Positions 41,401-50,933 of a stretch of 64,000 nucleotides of DNA are shown in pieces. Positions within the stretch are counted from its first letter, which is position 1. The number at the start of each line of letters is the position of its first letter. The notes beneath the pieces are model-generated. The model was given only the letters and a program-made list of their open reading frames with translations. It ran no database searches and was not told where the DNA came from. The stretch is from Candidatus Villigracilis vicinus (GTDB lineage Bacteria > Chloroflexota > Anaerolineae > Anaerolineales > Villigracilaceae). The position numbers were made by a program, and so were the translations under genes. The stretch is taken from the NCBI GenBank assembly GCA_016721315.1, contig JADKIL010000001.1:248001-312000 (forward strand), in the 5' to 3' direction.

Positions 41401-42565
41401 GTTTCATATGTTGAGCGATAAAAAGAAATGCCAGCACCAAAATCGTCGTACCGAGACTCCACAAGTCTTTTTCGGTAAAAGCTTGTTGAACGAGCGCAAA
41501 GATCGAAACAAGATCTAGCAAGATTAGAAATACAAAGGCGAGCAAAATACTGCGCTGTTTTTGGACGAGCGTGCCCATGATCCAAACAATAGGGATGATG
41601 TACGGAAGCTGGTCGTACACCCAAAGATAGATCGTGCTCACAAACCCAACCGGGATGATGAGGTTCATCGCCTTCCATGCCGACCATTGGGCTTGATTCT
41701 TCCAAAGTAGCAGACTCGCCCCACCGAGCAGACTCACACTCAAAGCCCCGCCCAGCAAATTTGAGCATGGAGAAGCCCCATCACAGCCGAGATAAGCAAA
41801 CGCCCAAACGTTGGAATGAACTCCGAGAGTCCGATCCATTACGGCGTTGCTTGCGCCGATAAATTTTTGAATCCAATGTGGGTCTTGAATCAAGCCGGTT
41901 ATGAGAATGATGAGTCCGCCAATAAAGATGCCTTTAATAGCTTTCCAGTCACGCCGCGCCAGAAACCAGACGCCAGCAAGTAAAAGGATGGTGAAGCCCT
42001 GTGGCGGCTTAAGCATGGTAAAGGCGAGGACAATGCCAGCCCATAAGGATTTATCTTTTTCAAGCAAGAGAATGGCTGCCAACAAAATCATCACCGGCAG
42101 AATACTAATCGTCCCTGCATGCGTAGTGAGATAAAGCGGGCTCCAAAACAGTAGGAAAAAAAATATTGGCAGGAGTAAGTTTTGCTGTGCCTTCTCCCGC
42201 CAGTGACTTAAAAGAAGATAGATCGTTAGTGCAACAAGCAAAAGTGAAATAACCTGCCAGATTGTATAGGCTGTCTTCATCGAAAAGAAGCCCAACGGAA
42301 TACAGAACAAAGTCAACGGTAATGGATAAGGGAAGATACGGTTGGGGCGCCAGTCGATGCCGTTGGCATCGTGCCCGGCAAGGTATTGAGTTTCGTCGTA
42401 CGGATTTTCACCGTCCAGAATCATGCGTCCTGCCAGCCAGAAAAAAGAGAAGTTCGAGTTGGGTACATCCAACTTCTGAACGAGCTGAACACGCGCAGAG
42501 ATCATAACGCCAAGCATGACAAGGCTGATAAAAATACGGAGGGGTTTTGGAATGGAAAATTTCAT
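41363..42565 (-). CDS. DUF2029/GT87-type polytopic membrane protein
   Basis: The 400-residue protein has about ten membrane helices. The first loop has FFWLAGRMILDGENPYDETQY. This resembles the DUF2029 proteins (GT87, polyprenol-linked mannosyltransferases) with an Asp-rich stretch in the first outer loop. It probably transfers a sugar from a lipid carrier during envelope glycan assembly, which is inference. Its end overlaps a direct repeat (41255-41400). Confidence 0.8.
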   Translation of the reverse strand: MKFSIPKPLRIFISLVMLGVMISARVQLVQKLDVPNSNFSFFWLAGRMILDGENPYDETQYLAGHDANGIDWRPNRIFPYPLPLTLFCIPLGFFSMKTAYTIWQVISLLLVALTIYLLLSHWREKAQQNLLLPIFFFLLFWSPLYLTTHAGTISILPVMILLAAILLLEKDKSLWAGIVLAFTMLKPPQGFTILLLAGVWFLARRDWKAIKGIFIGGLIILITGLIQDPHWIQKFIGASNAVMDRTLGVHSNVWAFAYLGCDGASPCSNLLGGALSVSLLGGASLLLWKNQAQWSAWKAMNLIIPVGFVSTIYLWVYDQLPYIIPIVWIMGTLVQKQRSILLAFVFLILLDLVSIFALVQQAFTEKDLWSLGTTILVLAFLFIAQHMKPKSTIDKASAQA

Positions 42566-42608
42566 GAGGTTGAAAAACCACCCGCGTGAGCAGGTGGCGT
42601 GTATTTTT

Positions 42609-43118
42609 TTACTTTAACAAGTCCTTCAACTTTGCAAAAGGTGAATCCGGTTCTTCCGGTCCGTGACCACAGTCTTTTTCGTTGAGATTTTGTCCGCATT
42701 CGAAGCATAGACCCTGACAATCTGGTTTGCAGATGGGGTTGATGGGGATTTCCAAGAGGGCAAACTCCCGCAAAAGTTCTTCCACATCGAGGTGGGCGTC
42801 ATCGGGCAGGAGCAGACCCGATTCGGTGATGGAGCGTTGGTCGAAGGCGTAGAGTTCGGTAAATTCCCAATTGAGATTCAGGACAACATCGCTAAGACAG
42901 CGCGCACAGATAACGGTAGTCTCTGCCGAGAAATTCCCTTGGGCGATCAGTCCTTGTGGCGTTTTGCCAACATTGACATTGCCCTGGAGGTTGCGTAGTT
43001 CGATCTCACCTTCGAGGGTTACTTTTTCAAGGTCGAAGGGGAAATCGTGGTTATAACCAACTTCTTCATGAATGATGAAGCCGACGTTGAAGCGAAAGGG
43101 TTTTCTTGGGTTAGGCAT
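42609..43118 (-). CDS. yceD: YceD/DUF177 family protein
   Basis: The 169-residue protein has the DUF177 layout: FDLEKVTLEGEIELRN, the CARCL motif about residue 71-75, and the C-terminal CKPDCQGLCFECGQNLN cluster. In many bacteria this gene precedes rpmF (ribosomal protein L32), and YceD influences 23S rRNA accumulation. No rpmF follows here; the next gene downstream on the strand is the GT87 protein. A TATCAT element ends 7 nt before the ATG. Confidence 0.85.
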   Translation of the reverse strand: MPNPRKPFRFNVGFIIHEEVGYNHDFPFDLEKVTLEGEIELRNLQGNVNVGKTPQGLIAQGNFSAETTVICARCLSDVVLNLNWEFTELYAFDQRSITESGLLLPDDAHLDVEELLREFALLEIPINPICKPDCQGLCFECGQNLNEKDCGHGPEEPDSPFAKLKDLLK

Positions 43119-43125
43119 AATGGTA

Positions 43126-43131
43126 ATGATA
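43126..43131 (-). promoter_or_regulatory. -10 element of yceD, leaderless arrangement
   Basis: TATCAT on the minus strand ends 7 nt before the ATG at 43118. Confidence 0.4.
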
Positions 43132-43189
43132 AAAGGTGAATGTAGAATGATAAATGAAAAATAAAGCCATCAGTGTTTAAATATTTTGG

Positions 43190-44155
43190 CTATATTTTTC
43201 TATCGACAATATATTTTGCCAGGTTTTCCAACGCATCGCGTTCGGGACAGGGTTCAAGGGTTTCGAGGCGGGCGAGGGCACGGTCTACATGCTGTTCGGC
43301 TTCGACCATGGCTTTTTTGGTGCAGCTGCTCGAACGGATCTTTTCTACAAGGCGGGTCATATTCTCATTGTTAGTCCAGCCGCCATTCGGGAGGGAGAGC
43401 ACATCGAGGTCGTCGGGGTTGATCTCAGCAAAGTAAATGGCTGGCAGAGTTACCAGACCAATGAGCAGGTCTGAGCCGAGCGGTTTGCCGACGGCATTCT
43501 GGTCGCCGTTGAAGTCGAGGATGTCATCCACGATCTGGAATGCCATACCGATCTGATAGCCGAAGTCGCGCATGGCTTCGATGGTGTCCTCGCTGGCAGG
43601 GCTGACCATCGCCGCCGCGCGTGAGGTCATCTCGAATAGGGAGGCGGTTTTGGCGTATATACGTTTGTAATAATTATCGCGGCTGATGAGCCCGCGTGAT
43701 GTGAACATTTGGGTCAGTTCACCGTTGACAATGGTCGCCAGCGTTTCAGAGAATAATTTCATCAAGGGCAGGTAATCTGTATCGGCAGCAAGTTTGGCGG
43801 CGCGTGCAAAAAGGAAGTCGCCGGTCAAGACGGTGGCAGGCGGAGACCAACGCGCGTTAAGGGTTGGCGTGCCTCGGCGCAATAGAGAACCGTCGATCAG
43901 GTCATCGTGAACCAATGTTGCGGTATGTAATAGTTCCACTGCCGCCCCAAGGTTAACGAGCTTCTCCAGCGGCGCTCCCAGCATGTTTCCAACCAGCAGG
44001 CTGAGGGTTGGGCGGACGCGTTTTCCTCCGGCTGCGAGCAAATGCTCCAGTGCAGCGCGCAGGTCGGGGTGATGCTCATCCGCCTGTTCGCGCATGCGTT
44101 CTTCAACAAGTTTGATCTCTTCTGTTACGGGTGAAAGAAAGGTTACCGTGCTCAA
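43190..44155 (-). CDS. Polyprenyl diphosphate synthase
   Basis: The protein makes long-chain isoprenyl diphosphates for quinones or lipid carriers. The TTG at 44155 is preferred. It has a GGGGAG site at the right distance, lies just after the TatD stop, and gives the usual start (STVTFLSPVTEEIKLVEERM), for 321 residues. An ATG further upstream (44188) would overlap tatD by 32 nt. Both aspartate motifs are present: DDLID in the first (about 77-81) and DDILD in the second (about 205-209). Also present are GGKRVRP and ELTQMFTSRG. The chain length cannot be read from sequence with confidence. Confidence 0.88.
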   Translation of the reverse strand: MSTVTFLSPVTEEIKLVEERMREQADEHHPDLRAALEHLLAAGGKRVRPTLSLLVGNMLGAPLEKLVNLGAAVELLHTATLVHDDLIDGSLLRRGTPTLNARWSPPATVLTGDFLFARAAKLAADTDYLPLMKLFSETLATIVNGELTQMFTSRGLISRDNYYKRIYAKTASLFEMTSRAAAMVSPASEDTIEAMRDFGYQIGMAFQIVDDILDFNGDQNAVGKPLGSDLLIGLVTLPAIYFAEINPDDLDVLSLPNGGWTNNENMTRLVEKIRSSSCTKKAMVEAEQHVDRALARLETLEPCPERDALENLAKYIVDRKI

Positions 44156-44156
44156 A

Positions 44157-44987
44157 TTAGTCTCCCCATGTGAAGAGCCGCGCCGCATTGGCAGAGGTAA
44201 TTTCGGCGATCTCCACAGGGCTTTTAGAATGGATTTCTGCTATTTTATCAGCAATGTGACGAACAAAGGCGGGTTCGTTCCTTTTGCCACGAACTGGAAC
44301 TGGGGCAAGAAACGGCGAGTCAGTTTCGATAAGCAGCCGATGTAGCGGCAGATTCTTTATCATTTCGCGATGGCTTTCGTTTTTCGTGTAGGTAACGGGT
44401 CCTGTGACACCAAGGCAAAACCCAAGTTTAATGGCTTTGGCAGCAAGGTCTATATTCCCATTGAAGGAATGCAGGACGCCGGGAGCCAGCCCAAGCGGGT
44501 GATTGAGATATAGCCATTTATTGAACCAGTATTCCATCATCTCGAATAGATCATCGAAGACGGGACCTTCCGTGGCATCATTTAACTCTCGCAGGTGGAT
44601 GACCAGCGGTTTGTTCAACGCATCCGCGATCTGGACTTGAGAGTTGAATACGGTTTTCTGATGCTTTTGCTTCTCTGATTCCTTGACCCAATAATAGTCC
44701 AAGCCGATCTCACCGATGGCAATGACCTTTTCATGTTCAGCGAGTTTGTAAAGCTCGTCAAAATTATCCTGAGAAAGAGTTTCTGCATCCGTCGGGTGAA
44801 CACCAACCGCAGCATAGACCTGCGGATATTTTTCAGCGAGTTCGATGGCTTGTTTGCTGGTCTCAATGGTCGTGCCGGGGACGAGCATTTTAGTTACGCC
44901 TGCTTTGATGGCGCGTTGAATGACGGCTTCGCGGTCTTCATCGAATTTATGCCAGTAAAGATGGCAGTGTGTGTCGGTTAATTGCAT
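44157..44987 (-). CDS. tatD: TatD-family metal-dependent hydrolase
   Basis: The 276-residue protein has the TatD motifs: DTHCHLYW (about 5-12, metal-binding HxH), AVGVHPTDA, AIGEIGLDYYW, VIHLRE and LIETDSPFLAPVPVRGKRNEP. The family comprises DNA exonucleases or deoxyribonuclease-like hydrolases. It has a TATAAT element 9 nt before the ATG. The polyprenyl synthase gene follows directly, so the two are likely cotranscribed. Confidence 0.92.
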   Translation of the reverse strand: MQLTDTHCHLYWHKFDEDREAVIQRAIKAGVTKMLVPGTTIETSKQAIELAEKYPQVYAAVGVHPTDAETLSQDNFDELYKLAEHEKVIAIGEIGLDYYWVKESEKQKHQKTVFNSQVQIADALNKPLVIHLRELNDATEGPVFDDLFEMMEYWFNKWLYLNHPLGLAPGVLHSFNGNIDLAAKAIKLGFCLGVTGPVTYTKNESHREMIKNLPLHRLLIETDSPFLAPVPVRGKRNEPAFVRHIADKIAEIHSKSPVEIAEITSANAARLFTWGD

Positions 44988-44996
44988 GGTTTGGCG

Positions 44997-45002
44997 ATTA
45001 TA
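44997..45002 (-). promoter_or_regulatory. -10 element of tatD, leaderless arrangement
   Basis: TATAAT on the minus strand ends 9 nt before the ATG at 44987. Confidence 0.5.
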
Positions 45003-45183
45003 TCAGCCGGATTTTCGAGACGATTATTAAATGGACGAATTTTACAGAGAAAGTGAGATATTCATGACATTTATCCATGCGTTGCTTTTGTTTTGTCACA
45101 TCCGCTTGGTACCTTTGCCTGAATTGACCAATGGGTTTAATCCCTGTATATTTGTAAGAACACCTCATACTTAGGAAAACATA

Positions 45184-46587
45184 ATGAAAAAAGCTTTCAT
45201 CCTTCTGTTCATTTTCATTCTATTCGCAGCATTATTCACCCAGCCGGTTCGGGCTGATGTTGCCCCGCCTGAGACGGTCCCTGGCTCAAATGTGAACCCG
45301 GAATCTAAGACTACACAGGTGCGCATGGTGGCAGAAACGGTCATATTGACGGTTTCTGAAGACCCAGCCAATGCCGATCATTCCACAGCAGAGACCCGCG
45401 CTGTCTTCACCATGCGCAACCTTGGCACAGAACCTGAAACGATGGATGTCCGTTTTCCACTTTCATTTTTCAATGGCAATTCAGATGGTTTTGGGAGATT
45501 CCCTGAAATCGAAGGTATTGATGTCAGGGTGGATGGGAAGCGTGTGCCAACCCGCAATGAAGTCCAGCCCTTCCTGGAAGGTGCTTTTTCCTTTCGGGAG
45601 CGTGAAGATATCCCATGGTCCATCTTTGAAGTGACCTTTCCACCCGATCAGGATGTTGTTATCGAAGTTGTGTATACCGTGCAAGGCTTTGGATACTATC
45701 CGTATGATGTTTTTAAATATGTACTTGAAACTGGTGCCGGATGGAACGGCACCATCGGCAGCGCCGAAATCGTTCTGCGCCTTCCGTATGAAGCAAGCGA
45801 ACAAAACGTCTGGGTTGAAGATGTGATTGGTTACAGCCCGCCCACTCCTGGTGGTGTTTTCAGCGGCAATGAAGTTCGCTGGAAGTTTGAAGAATTGGAA
45901 CCAACCTTCGAGAACAACCTGGAGTTCGTCATCGTGACTCCGTCTCTTTGGCAAAAAGTGCTCACCGAAGATGCGAATATTACCCGTAACCGCAACGATG
46001 GTGAAGCCTGGGGCAGGTTGGGTAAGGCTTATAAAGAGATCATCATGATGTCTCATGGAAATCTTCGCAGCGATCCTGTCGGTCAGGGTATGTTTGAATT
46101 AAGCCGCAGCGCCTACGAGACCTGCCTTGGCATTTTGCCCGAAGATCCGCTTTGGATGTATGGATATGCCGAGCTTTTGTGGTCGCATTATTATTTTGAC
46201 ATTTATGCACTTGGTAAACCCGATACACAAAATATTCTGCCAACCCTATTAATGCGGCTGCAAACCGCCCTCAGTATTGACCCAAACCTGCAACAGGCAA
46301 AGGATCTGCTGAATGAAATTTACTATGCCATGCCGGATGCCGTTTCAGTTGAAGGTGATACTTATGTTTATCTCGGCTTGACGGCTACGCCGGTTCCTCC
46401 CACGCCATGGAGTGCGGAAGCAACTCCTACCATTCCCTCCACCGTGGTTCTGCCAACTTCCACATTTACCATGGGTGTAAATACTCCAGAGCCCACGCCG
46501 GTTCCTTCAACCAACCCACTATGTGGAGGTGCTTTTCTTTTGCCTGCATTATTTGGATTAGTGATCTTGAATAAAAAACGTAAATAA
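45184..46587 (+). CDS. Secreted protein with DUF4424-like domain and C-terminal anchoring signal
   Basis: A signal peptide (about 1-25, ending PVRADV) precedes a beta-rich domain (25-265) with ETMDVRFPLSFFNG and VVIEVVYTVQGFGYYP, resembling DUF4424-type outer proteins. It then has a TPR-like helical region (about 275-385, with SIDPNLQQAKDLLNEIY) and a Thr/Pro linker. The protein ends NPLCGGAFLLPALFGLVILNKKRK: a short motif, a membrane helix and a basic tail. This looks like a sorting or anchoring signal. An AGGAAAA site precedes the ATG. Function unknown, probably surface display. Confidence 0.85.
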   Translation: MKKAFILLFIFILFAALFTQPVRADVAPPETVPGSNVNPESKTTQVRMVAETVILTVSEDPANADHSTAETRAVFTMRNLGTEPETMDVRFPLSFFNGNSDGFGRFPEIEGIDVRVDGKRVPTRNEVQPFLEGAFSFREREDIPWSIFEVTFPPDQDVVIEVVYTVQGFGYYPYDVFKYVLETGAGWNGTIGSAEIVLRLPYEASEQNVWVEDVIGYSPPTPGGVFSGNEVRWKFEELEPTFENNLEFVIVTPSLWQKVLTEDANITRNRNDGEAWGRLGKAYKEIIMMSHGNLRSDPVGQGMFELSRSAYETCLGILPEDPLWMYGYAELLWSHYYFDIYALGKPDTQNILPTLLMRLQTALSIDPNLQQAKDLLNEIYYAMPDAVSVEGDTYVYLGLTATPVPPTPWSAEATPTIPSTVVLPTSTFTMGVNTPEPTPVPSTNPLCGGAFLLPALFGLVILNKKRK

Positions 46588-46629
46588 AAAAGAGGAGACA
46601 GTCACTTTAAAGACTGTCTCCTCTTTTTA
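46586..46629. terminator. Bidirectional intrinsic terminator
   Basis: A long stem (46586-46603 with 46612-46627) GAGGAGACAGTC / GACTGTCTCCTC has T-runs on both strands. It separates the surface protein gene from the converging phosphomutase. Confidence 0.88.
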
Positions 46630-46641
46630 TTAATTCACAAT

Positions 46642-48072
46642 TTACTTAATCCCTGCCACTTTCAATCCATCCTGCAAAATCGCTTGCACCTTATCGGCAT
46701 GGCGCGTCTCGCAGTACACACGCAAGATCGGCTCCGTGCCCGAGAAGCGGATGAGCATCCAGCCGCCATCTTCCATTTTGAATTGGAAGCCGTCCACGGT
46801 GATGACTTCTGTTACTTTCAGTCCGCCGAGGGTGGCGGGATAGTTGTCACGAATAATTTTCTTGCGTGATTCATGGTCGCCGCTGAAGGGACTATCCACA
46901 CGGTCGTAGAAGTATTCGCCGCCCACTTTCGCGAACAGGTCTTTTAACAACTCAGTCGGTTTCTTGCCGGTTTTGACCATGAAATCGAGCATATACAAAC
47001 CAGCCAAAATGCCATCACGTTCGGGTACATTCCCACGGAAGGCATAACCGCCAGATTCCTCGCCGCCGATGAGCGCGTTGGTCTCGGTCATCTTCGGGGC
47101 AACATACTTGAAGCCCACACCTGTCTCATGGACAGGCACGCCGTAAATCTCGCCGAGTTTGTTCAGCATACCGGTTGTTGAAAGCGTTTTTACAATGTCG
47201 CCGCGTTCGCCGCGTACTTCAAGCAGGTAATACGCAAGTAAAGCATATACGCGCAGTTGGTTGATGAATTCACCGTTCTCGTCACCGATACCGCAGCGAT
47301 CCGCATCACCATCGGTGATGAGCAGCACATCGGCTTTGTTGGTCACAGTCGCTTTCAGCCCGACATCAATGTTCGGACGGATAGGTTCCGGGCGCTTCAT
47401 TTCAGGGAAGGATGGATTGCGTTCGTTGTGGATTTCGATGATCTTGGTCTTGCCGCCGCCAAGCAGTCGGGTGAACCAACCTGCGCCATTACCCCACATC
47501 GCATCCACCACCACGGTCAGACCGGCATCCTTGATGGGTTGCAAGTCAATGAGTCCGTCACGGGTGAGGTGCTCAATGTACGGAGTCGCTGCATCGAACT
47601 TGACGATCTCGCCAGCCGCTTCGGCTTCTTTGTAATTTTTGACTTTTACATCTTTGACATCATCGGGAATGCCAGCCTCGATCTGGGTCAAGCCTTCCGG
47701 GTCAATGGCACCGCCCGTCTCATTGCGGACTTTGAAGCCGTTGTCGGTGGGGGGGTTGTGACTGGCGGTAATGTTCACCGCGCCTGCGGCTTTTTTGTCC
47801 ACCACCGCATAAGCAATGACCGGGGTGGGAGTTGCTTCCTGGGTAAGATAAACTTTCAAGCCATTGCCTGCCAGCACTTCGGCAACCGCCGCTGCGAAAT
47901 TCTCCGAGTGGAAGCGTTTGTCATGCCCCACCACGACCCACTGTCCTTTTTTGCCTTGTGAGAGCATATAAGAAGCAAAGCCTTGTGCGCAACGACGCAG
48001 GTTTTCGAATGTGTAATCTTCTGCAATGACACCGCGCCAACCGTCTGTGCCGAACTTGATTTTTTGTACCAT
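46642..48072 (-). CDS. Phosphoglucomutase/phosphomannomutase
   Basis: The 476-residue enzyme of the alpha-D-phosphohexomutase family moves phosphate between the 1 and 6 positions of hexoses for cell-envelope sugar supply. It shows the phosphoserine loop TASHNPPTDNG (about 102-112), the metal loop DGDADRCG (about 250-257), the sugar-binding GEESGG and the phosphate-binding RFSGTEP. All key residues are present. A CAGGAG site precedes the ATG. Glucose versus mannose specificity cannot be set from sequence. Confidence 0.92.
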   Translation of the reverse strand: MVQKIKFGTDGWRGVIAEDYTFENLRRCAQGFASYMLSQGKKGQWVVVGHDKRFHSENFAAAVAEVLAGNGLKVYLTQEATPTPVIAYAVVDKKAAGAVNITASHNPPTDNGFKVRNETGGAIDPEGLTQIEAGIPDDVKDVKVKNYKEAEAAGEIVKFDAATPYIEHLTRDGLIDLQPIKDAGLTVVVDAMWGNGAGWFTRLLGGGKTKIIEIHNERNPSFPEMKRPEPIRPNIDVGLKATVTNKADVLLITDGDADRCGIGDENGEFINQLRVYALLAYYLLEVRGERGDIVKTLSTTGMLNKLGEIYGVPVHETGVGFKYVAPKMTETNALIGGEESGGYAFRGNVPERDGILAGLYMLDFMVKTGKKPTELLKDLFAKVGGEYFYDRVDSPFSGDHESRKKIIRDNYPATLGGLKVTEVITVDGFQFKMEDGGWMLIRFSGTEPILRVYCETRHADKVQAILQDGLKVAGIK

Positions 48073-48141
48073 GAGTCTTCTCCTGGAATTTAATAACTTT
48101 CGGGATTATACCCGTCACGGACGTAAATATCACCAGCTTTT

Positions 48142-49767
48142 TTACTTTAACCCCAATAGCTTACTGGCAGAATTCAAGAAATTGAGCATGAAAGCTGTTC
48201 CGCTTTCGGGGGATGCCAACAGAATGCCCATCGTCACATTTACCAGAGCAAGAGCGCTCACAAGGCTTGATATGCCGCTGGTCATGAAACGTTTCTCTTT
48301 CCATGCTTCATACTCCAACCCCAGCGAAACTGCGATCGCGATCAACGTGGAAGGCAGGAAGTCCAGAGTGTAACGCAGGGTGATGAAGTAGAACGTGAAG
48401 ATGAAAATTGCAGAAACCATCGCTGCGCCAGTGTACATGACAAGGACCTTGTTGTAGTGGGTGTTCTCTTTCATTCGAAACACCAAACGATAGAGCGGTA
48501 GAAATATGAGGACGATAAAGGGCGCAATATAAAGCAAGCCCGAGAGCCTGTCATTTGAAGCTGTATATTCCACCATTGAAAGAAAAGGATACCGGCTTTG
48601 AAAATTGACCGGATGCAGAAAATAGACTCGCAGATTCTCGGCAATATATTGCAAGCCGAACGACCCTTTGAATTGGGTGTAGTCCACATTGGCGAGTTGG
48701 TAGCGAATGCCAAACTCAAAGATGGAACCGAAGCGAGCCCAGTTGTACCAGGCGAGGGCAGCGCCCCCTGCCAGAAGTGGAAGCACAGCCGCGATTAAAG
48801 GTTTGAGCCGGGCTTGCGTCGTGAAAAGCATTGGCAGGCACATTATAAGTGCGGCGATCGCTACGGCAGGCAGGATGGTCACCCTCGCGCCTATGGCAAA
48901 TGCCCAATGCAGGGCAGCCAGCGCGAACTTCCATGGAATGGGAGAAGCGTCCATCAATGACATGGACGCCCAATAGCACCCTCCAATGAAAAAGAATTGA
49001 CATGCAAAAATAGCGGCTTCGTACACTTCGCCCCTGCCCAACATGGTTGTCATGGGAACCGAAAAACCAAGCACCAAGAGAAGGATTGCCAACATCCAAA
49101 CTGGTGCAGATTTCAACCGCTTCCACAGCGTGGTGACAGTTACTGCGGTGTAGAGGAATAACCCGAAAGCAAAGACCAAAGTCAGATGGAAGTCTTCGAT
49201 ATTCGCGAGGAAGTCATCGCTAAATGGCAAAAGGAGGAATGCTGGAGTGGGACCCCAGTAAATATAGAACCTGCCTTTGTACAAGGTCACATCCCAGGGG
49301 AAATCTTCGATGTCCATCTGTTTGCGAAGGGCGGTGTCGTATGGATTTTCCATTGCCAGTAATGCAGGTGAAGGGGTTTCGGGTAAATATAAATTTCCGC
49401 TCCGAAAGCCTTTGGCAAGTTCGCTGTAATAGTTGTAGATCTTATCGGAGTCGCTTTTGTCTCTCAATAACCAGTTATATCCAAAAGCAGTTAAGACAGC
49501 AATAAATGCAAACACGATACCTATTGCAACATCACGATTGGCAGAGTGAAGGAGGTCTCTGACCTTTATCTGTAATTTTTGCAGCTGAGCTCTAAATATT
49601 AACAGCATCAGACCAAACAAAAATATAACGAGACCCACTTTCAGGAGGAGGGTTCGCCCGCCGCCCCAACCGGTATCATTATCAATGCCCAATTGATTGG
49701 CGAAGATCGCCATCAGCGTGATCATGCCCCCAAAGATCAGGAATATATATTTCAAGGAATCTCTCAA
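48142..49767 (-). CDS. GT-C-like polytopic membrane protein, paralog 1
   Basis: The 541-residue protein has about eleven or twelve membrane helices. It shares with 50934-52565 a series of motifs by eye: YWGPTPA, RVYEAAIxA-QFF, IGxRxTILPAV, YNxARFGSxxEFGxxYQL. The first large loop has acidic residues, and the whole has the GT-C glycosyltransferase shape. This suggests transfer of a sugar from a lipid carrier, but no known subfamily was matched. It starts 9 nt after the HhH-coiled-coil gene. Confidence 0.78.
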   Translation of the reverse strand: MRDSLKYIFLIFGGMITLMAIFANQLGIDNDTGWGGGRTLLLKVGLVIFLFGLMLLIFRAQLQKLQIKVRDLLHSANRDVAIGIVFAFIAVLTAFGYNWLLRDKSDSDKIYNYYSELAKGFRSGNLYLPETPSPALLAMENPYDTALRKQMDIEDFPWDVTLYKGRFYIYWGPTPAFLLLPFSDDFLANIEDFHLTLVFAFGLFLYTAVTVTTLWKRLKSAPVWMLAILLLVLGFSVPMTTMLGRGEVYEAAIFACQFFFIGGCYWASMSLMDASPIPWKFALAALHWAFAIGARVTILPAVAIAALIMCLPMLFTTQARLKPLIAAVLPLLAGGAALAWYNWARFGSIFEFGIRYQLANVDYTQFKGSFGLQYIAENLRVYFLHPVNFQSRYPFLSMVEYTASNDRLSGLLYIAPFIVLIFLPLYRLVFRMKENTHYNKVLVMYTGAAMVSAIFIFTFYFITLRYTLDFLPSTLIAIAVSLGLEYEAWKEKRFMTSGISSLVSALALVNVTMGILLASPESGTAFMLNFLNSASKLLGLK

Positions 49768-49776
49768 TGCGTTGGG

Positions 49777-50832
49777 TTAAGGTGTTGGTGTGGCAGAGTT
49801 GACCGGGGGAGGGAGAGGTGTTGGCGTAGAGCTTCCAACTGTTGCCGGTGTGGCGGTGGATGATTCGACTGGGGCAGGGGTTGGCGTTGATGTACCTGTT
49901 GCGGTTGCTGTGGCAGTGGAGGCAGGTGCATTGCCTGAGATCAGGATCTGCCATGCAATTTCCAGGTCGCCCGATGCAACCACAGGGAATTCCGGTAAAT
50001 TGCTGAGAGCCAGGTCTAGCCGTTCGAGAGCTTTTGCCAGAACCACATCTTCTTTCTCTGTTTGCAGTTCAACGAGCAGATCGCGCGCGGTTTCCACATC
50101 CGTTTTTGCGAGCCCAAAGTTGCTTTGTGCCAGATACAGCCGCGCACGGGCAAGGATATCGAGTGCGCGGGCAAACATCATTTCATGTTTCAGTTCGAGC
50201 AGAACTGCGTCGTTATTTTCCTGCATTTGGGTTTCAAGTGCGGCTTGCATCTCTTCCAACTTCGCGATCGACTCTGTATGTGCTTCGATCGAACCTTCAA
50301 GTGCGGTCACACGCGAGTTCATTTCGTCGAGCTGGGCTTGCAGTGTGGCGATCTCTGTTTCCATTTTTTCGATCTGCGCGGTATTCTTTTCCACCGGCGC
50401 AATGAACGTGTTTTGCATGTAGGGCAGTCCGTAATAGAACATGGCGCCGACAGCCGTGAATAAAATAGCCAGCATGATCAACCGCAGCAAGGCGATCATA
50501 AAGGCTTTGAATGCCCGCCCCAACCGCTTGAGGAGTGAGTCCTGCCCTTGATCTGCATCTTGTGCAGGCGGAGTCCTCTCTATCACTGCGGGCATCGCCT
50601 CCTGCTCCACCGGAACCATGGCGCTGCTTTCTGAGACGTTTTCCTGCGCCTTGGCAAAGGACTCCAATTTCGCGAGCAGAGATTTGCCCATACCTTTGAC
50701 CTTCAAGCAATCTTCCGGCGCATCGAACGGACGCGCCGAAATGAGATTCCCTGCAAGTTGGCGGGTTACACCCGGAACTTGCGTCAGTGTGTTGAGGTCT
50801 GCAGTATTGAGAAATTCTAGAAAGCGGCTCAT
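49777..50832 (-). CDS. HhH, transmembrane and coiled-coil protein of unknown function
   Basis: The ATG at 50832 has an AGGAG site and gives 351 residues. Residues about 8-55 form a helix-hairpin-helix (LNTLTQVPGVTRQLAGNLI, then LKVKGMGKSLLAKLE), usually a DNA-binding element. A transmembrane helix follows (about 112-134). Residues about 146-225 form a coiled coil (KNTAQIEKMETEIATLQAQ). A helical domain and a Ser/Thr/Pro-rich tail complete it. The N-terminal HhH would be inside the cell and the coiled coil outside. It lies between two paralogous GT-C-like genes on the same strand, so the three may act together. Function unknown. Confidence 0.82.
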   Translation of the reverse strand: MSRFLEFLNTADLNTLTQVPGVTRQLAGNLISARPFDAPEDCLKVKGMGKSLLAKLESFAKAQENVSESSAMVPVEQEAMPAVIERTPPAQDADQGQDSLLKRLGRAFKAFMIALLRLIMLAILFTAVGAMFYYGLPYMQNTFIAPVEKNTAQIEKMETEIATLQAQLDEMNSRVTALEGSIEAHTESIAKLEEMQAALETQMQENNDAVLLELKHEMMFARALDILARARLYLAQSNFGLAKTDVETARDLLVELQTEKEDVVLAKALERLDLALSNLPEFPVVASGDLEIAWQILISGNAPASTATATATGTSTPTPAPVESSTATPATVGSSTPTPLPPPVNSATPTP

Positions 50833-50933
50833 GGGATCTCCTGTGAGGTCATTGTACAACAAAAGGCATCGGCGAGATTCGGGTTCAAGGCTCAAGAATC
50901 AAGCCAGGGTGGGGAAAGAGACGGGCAAACCTG

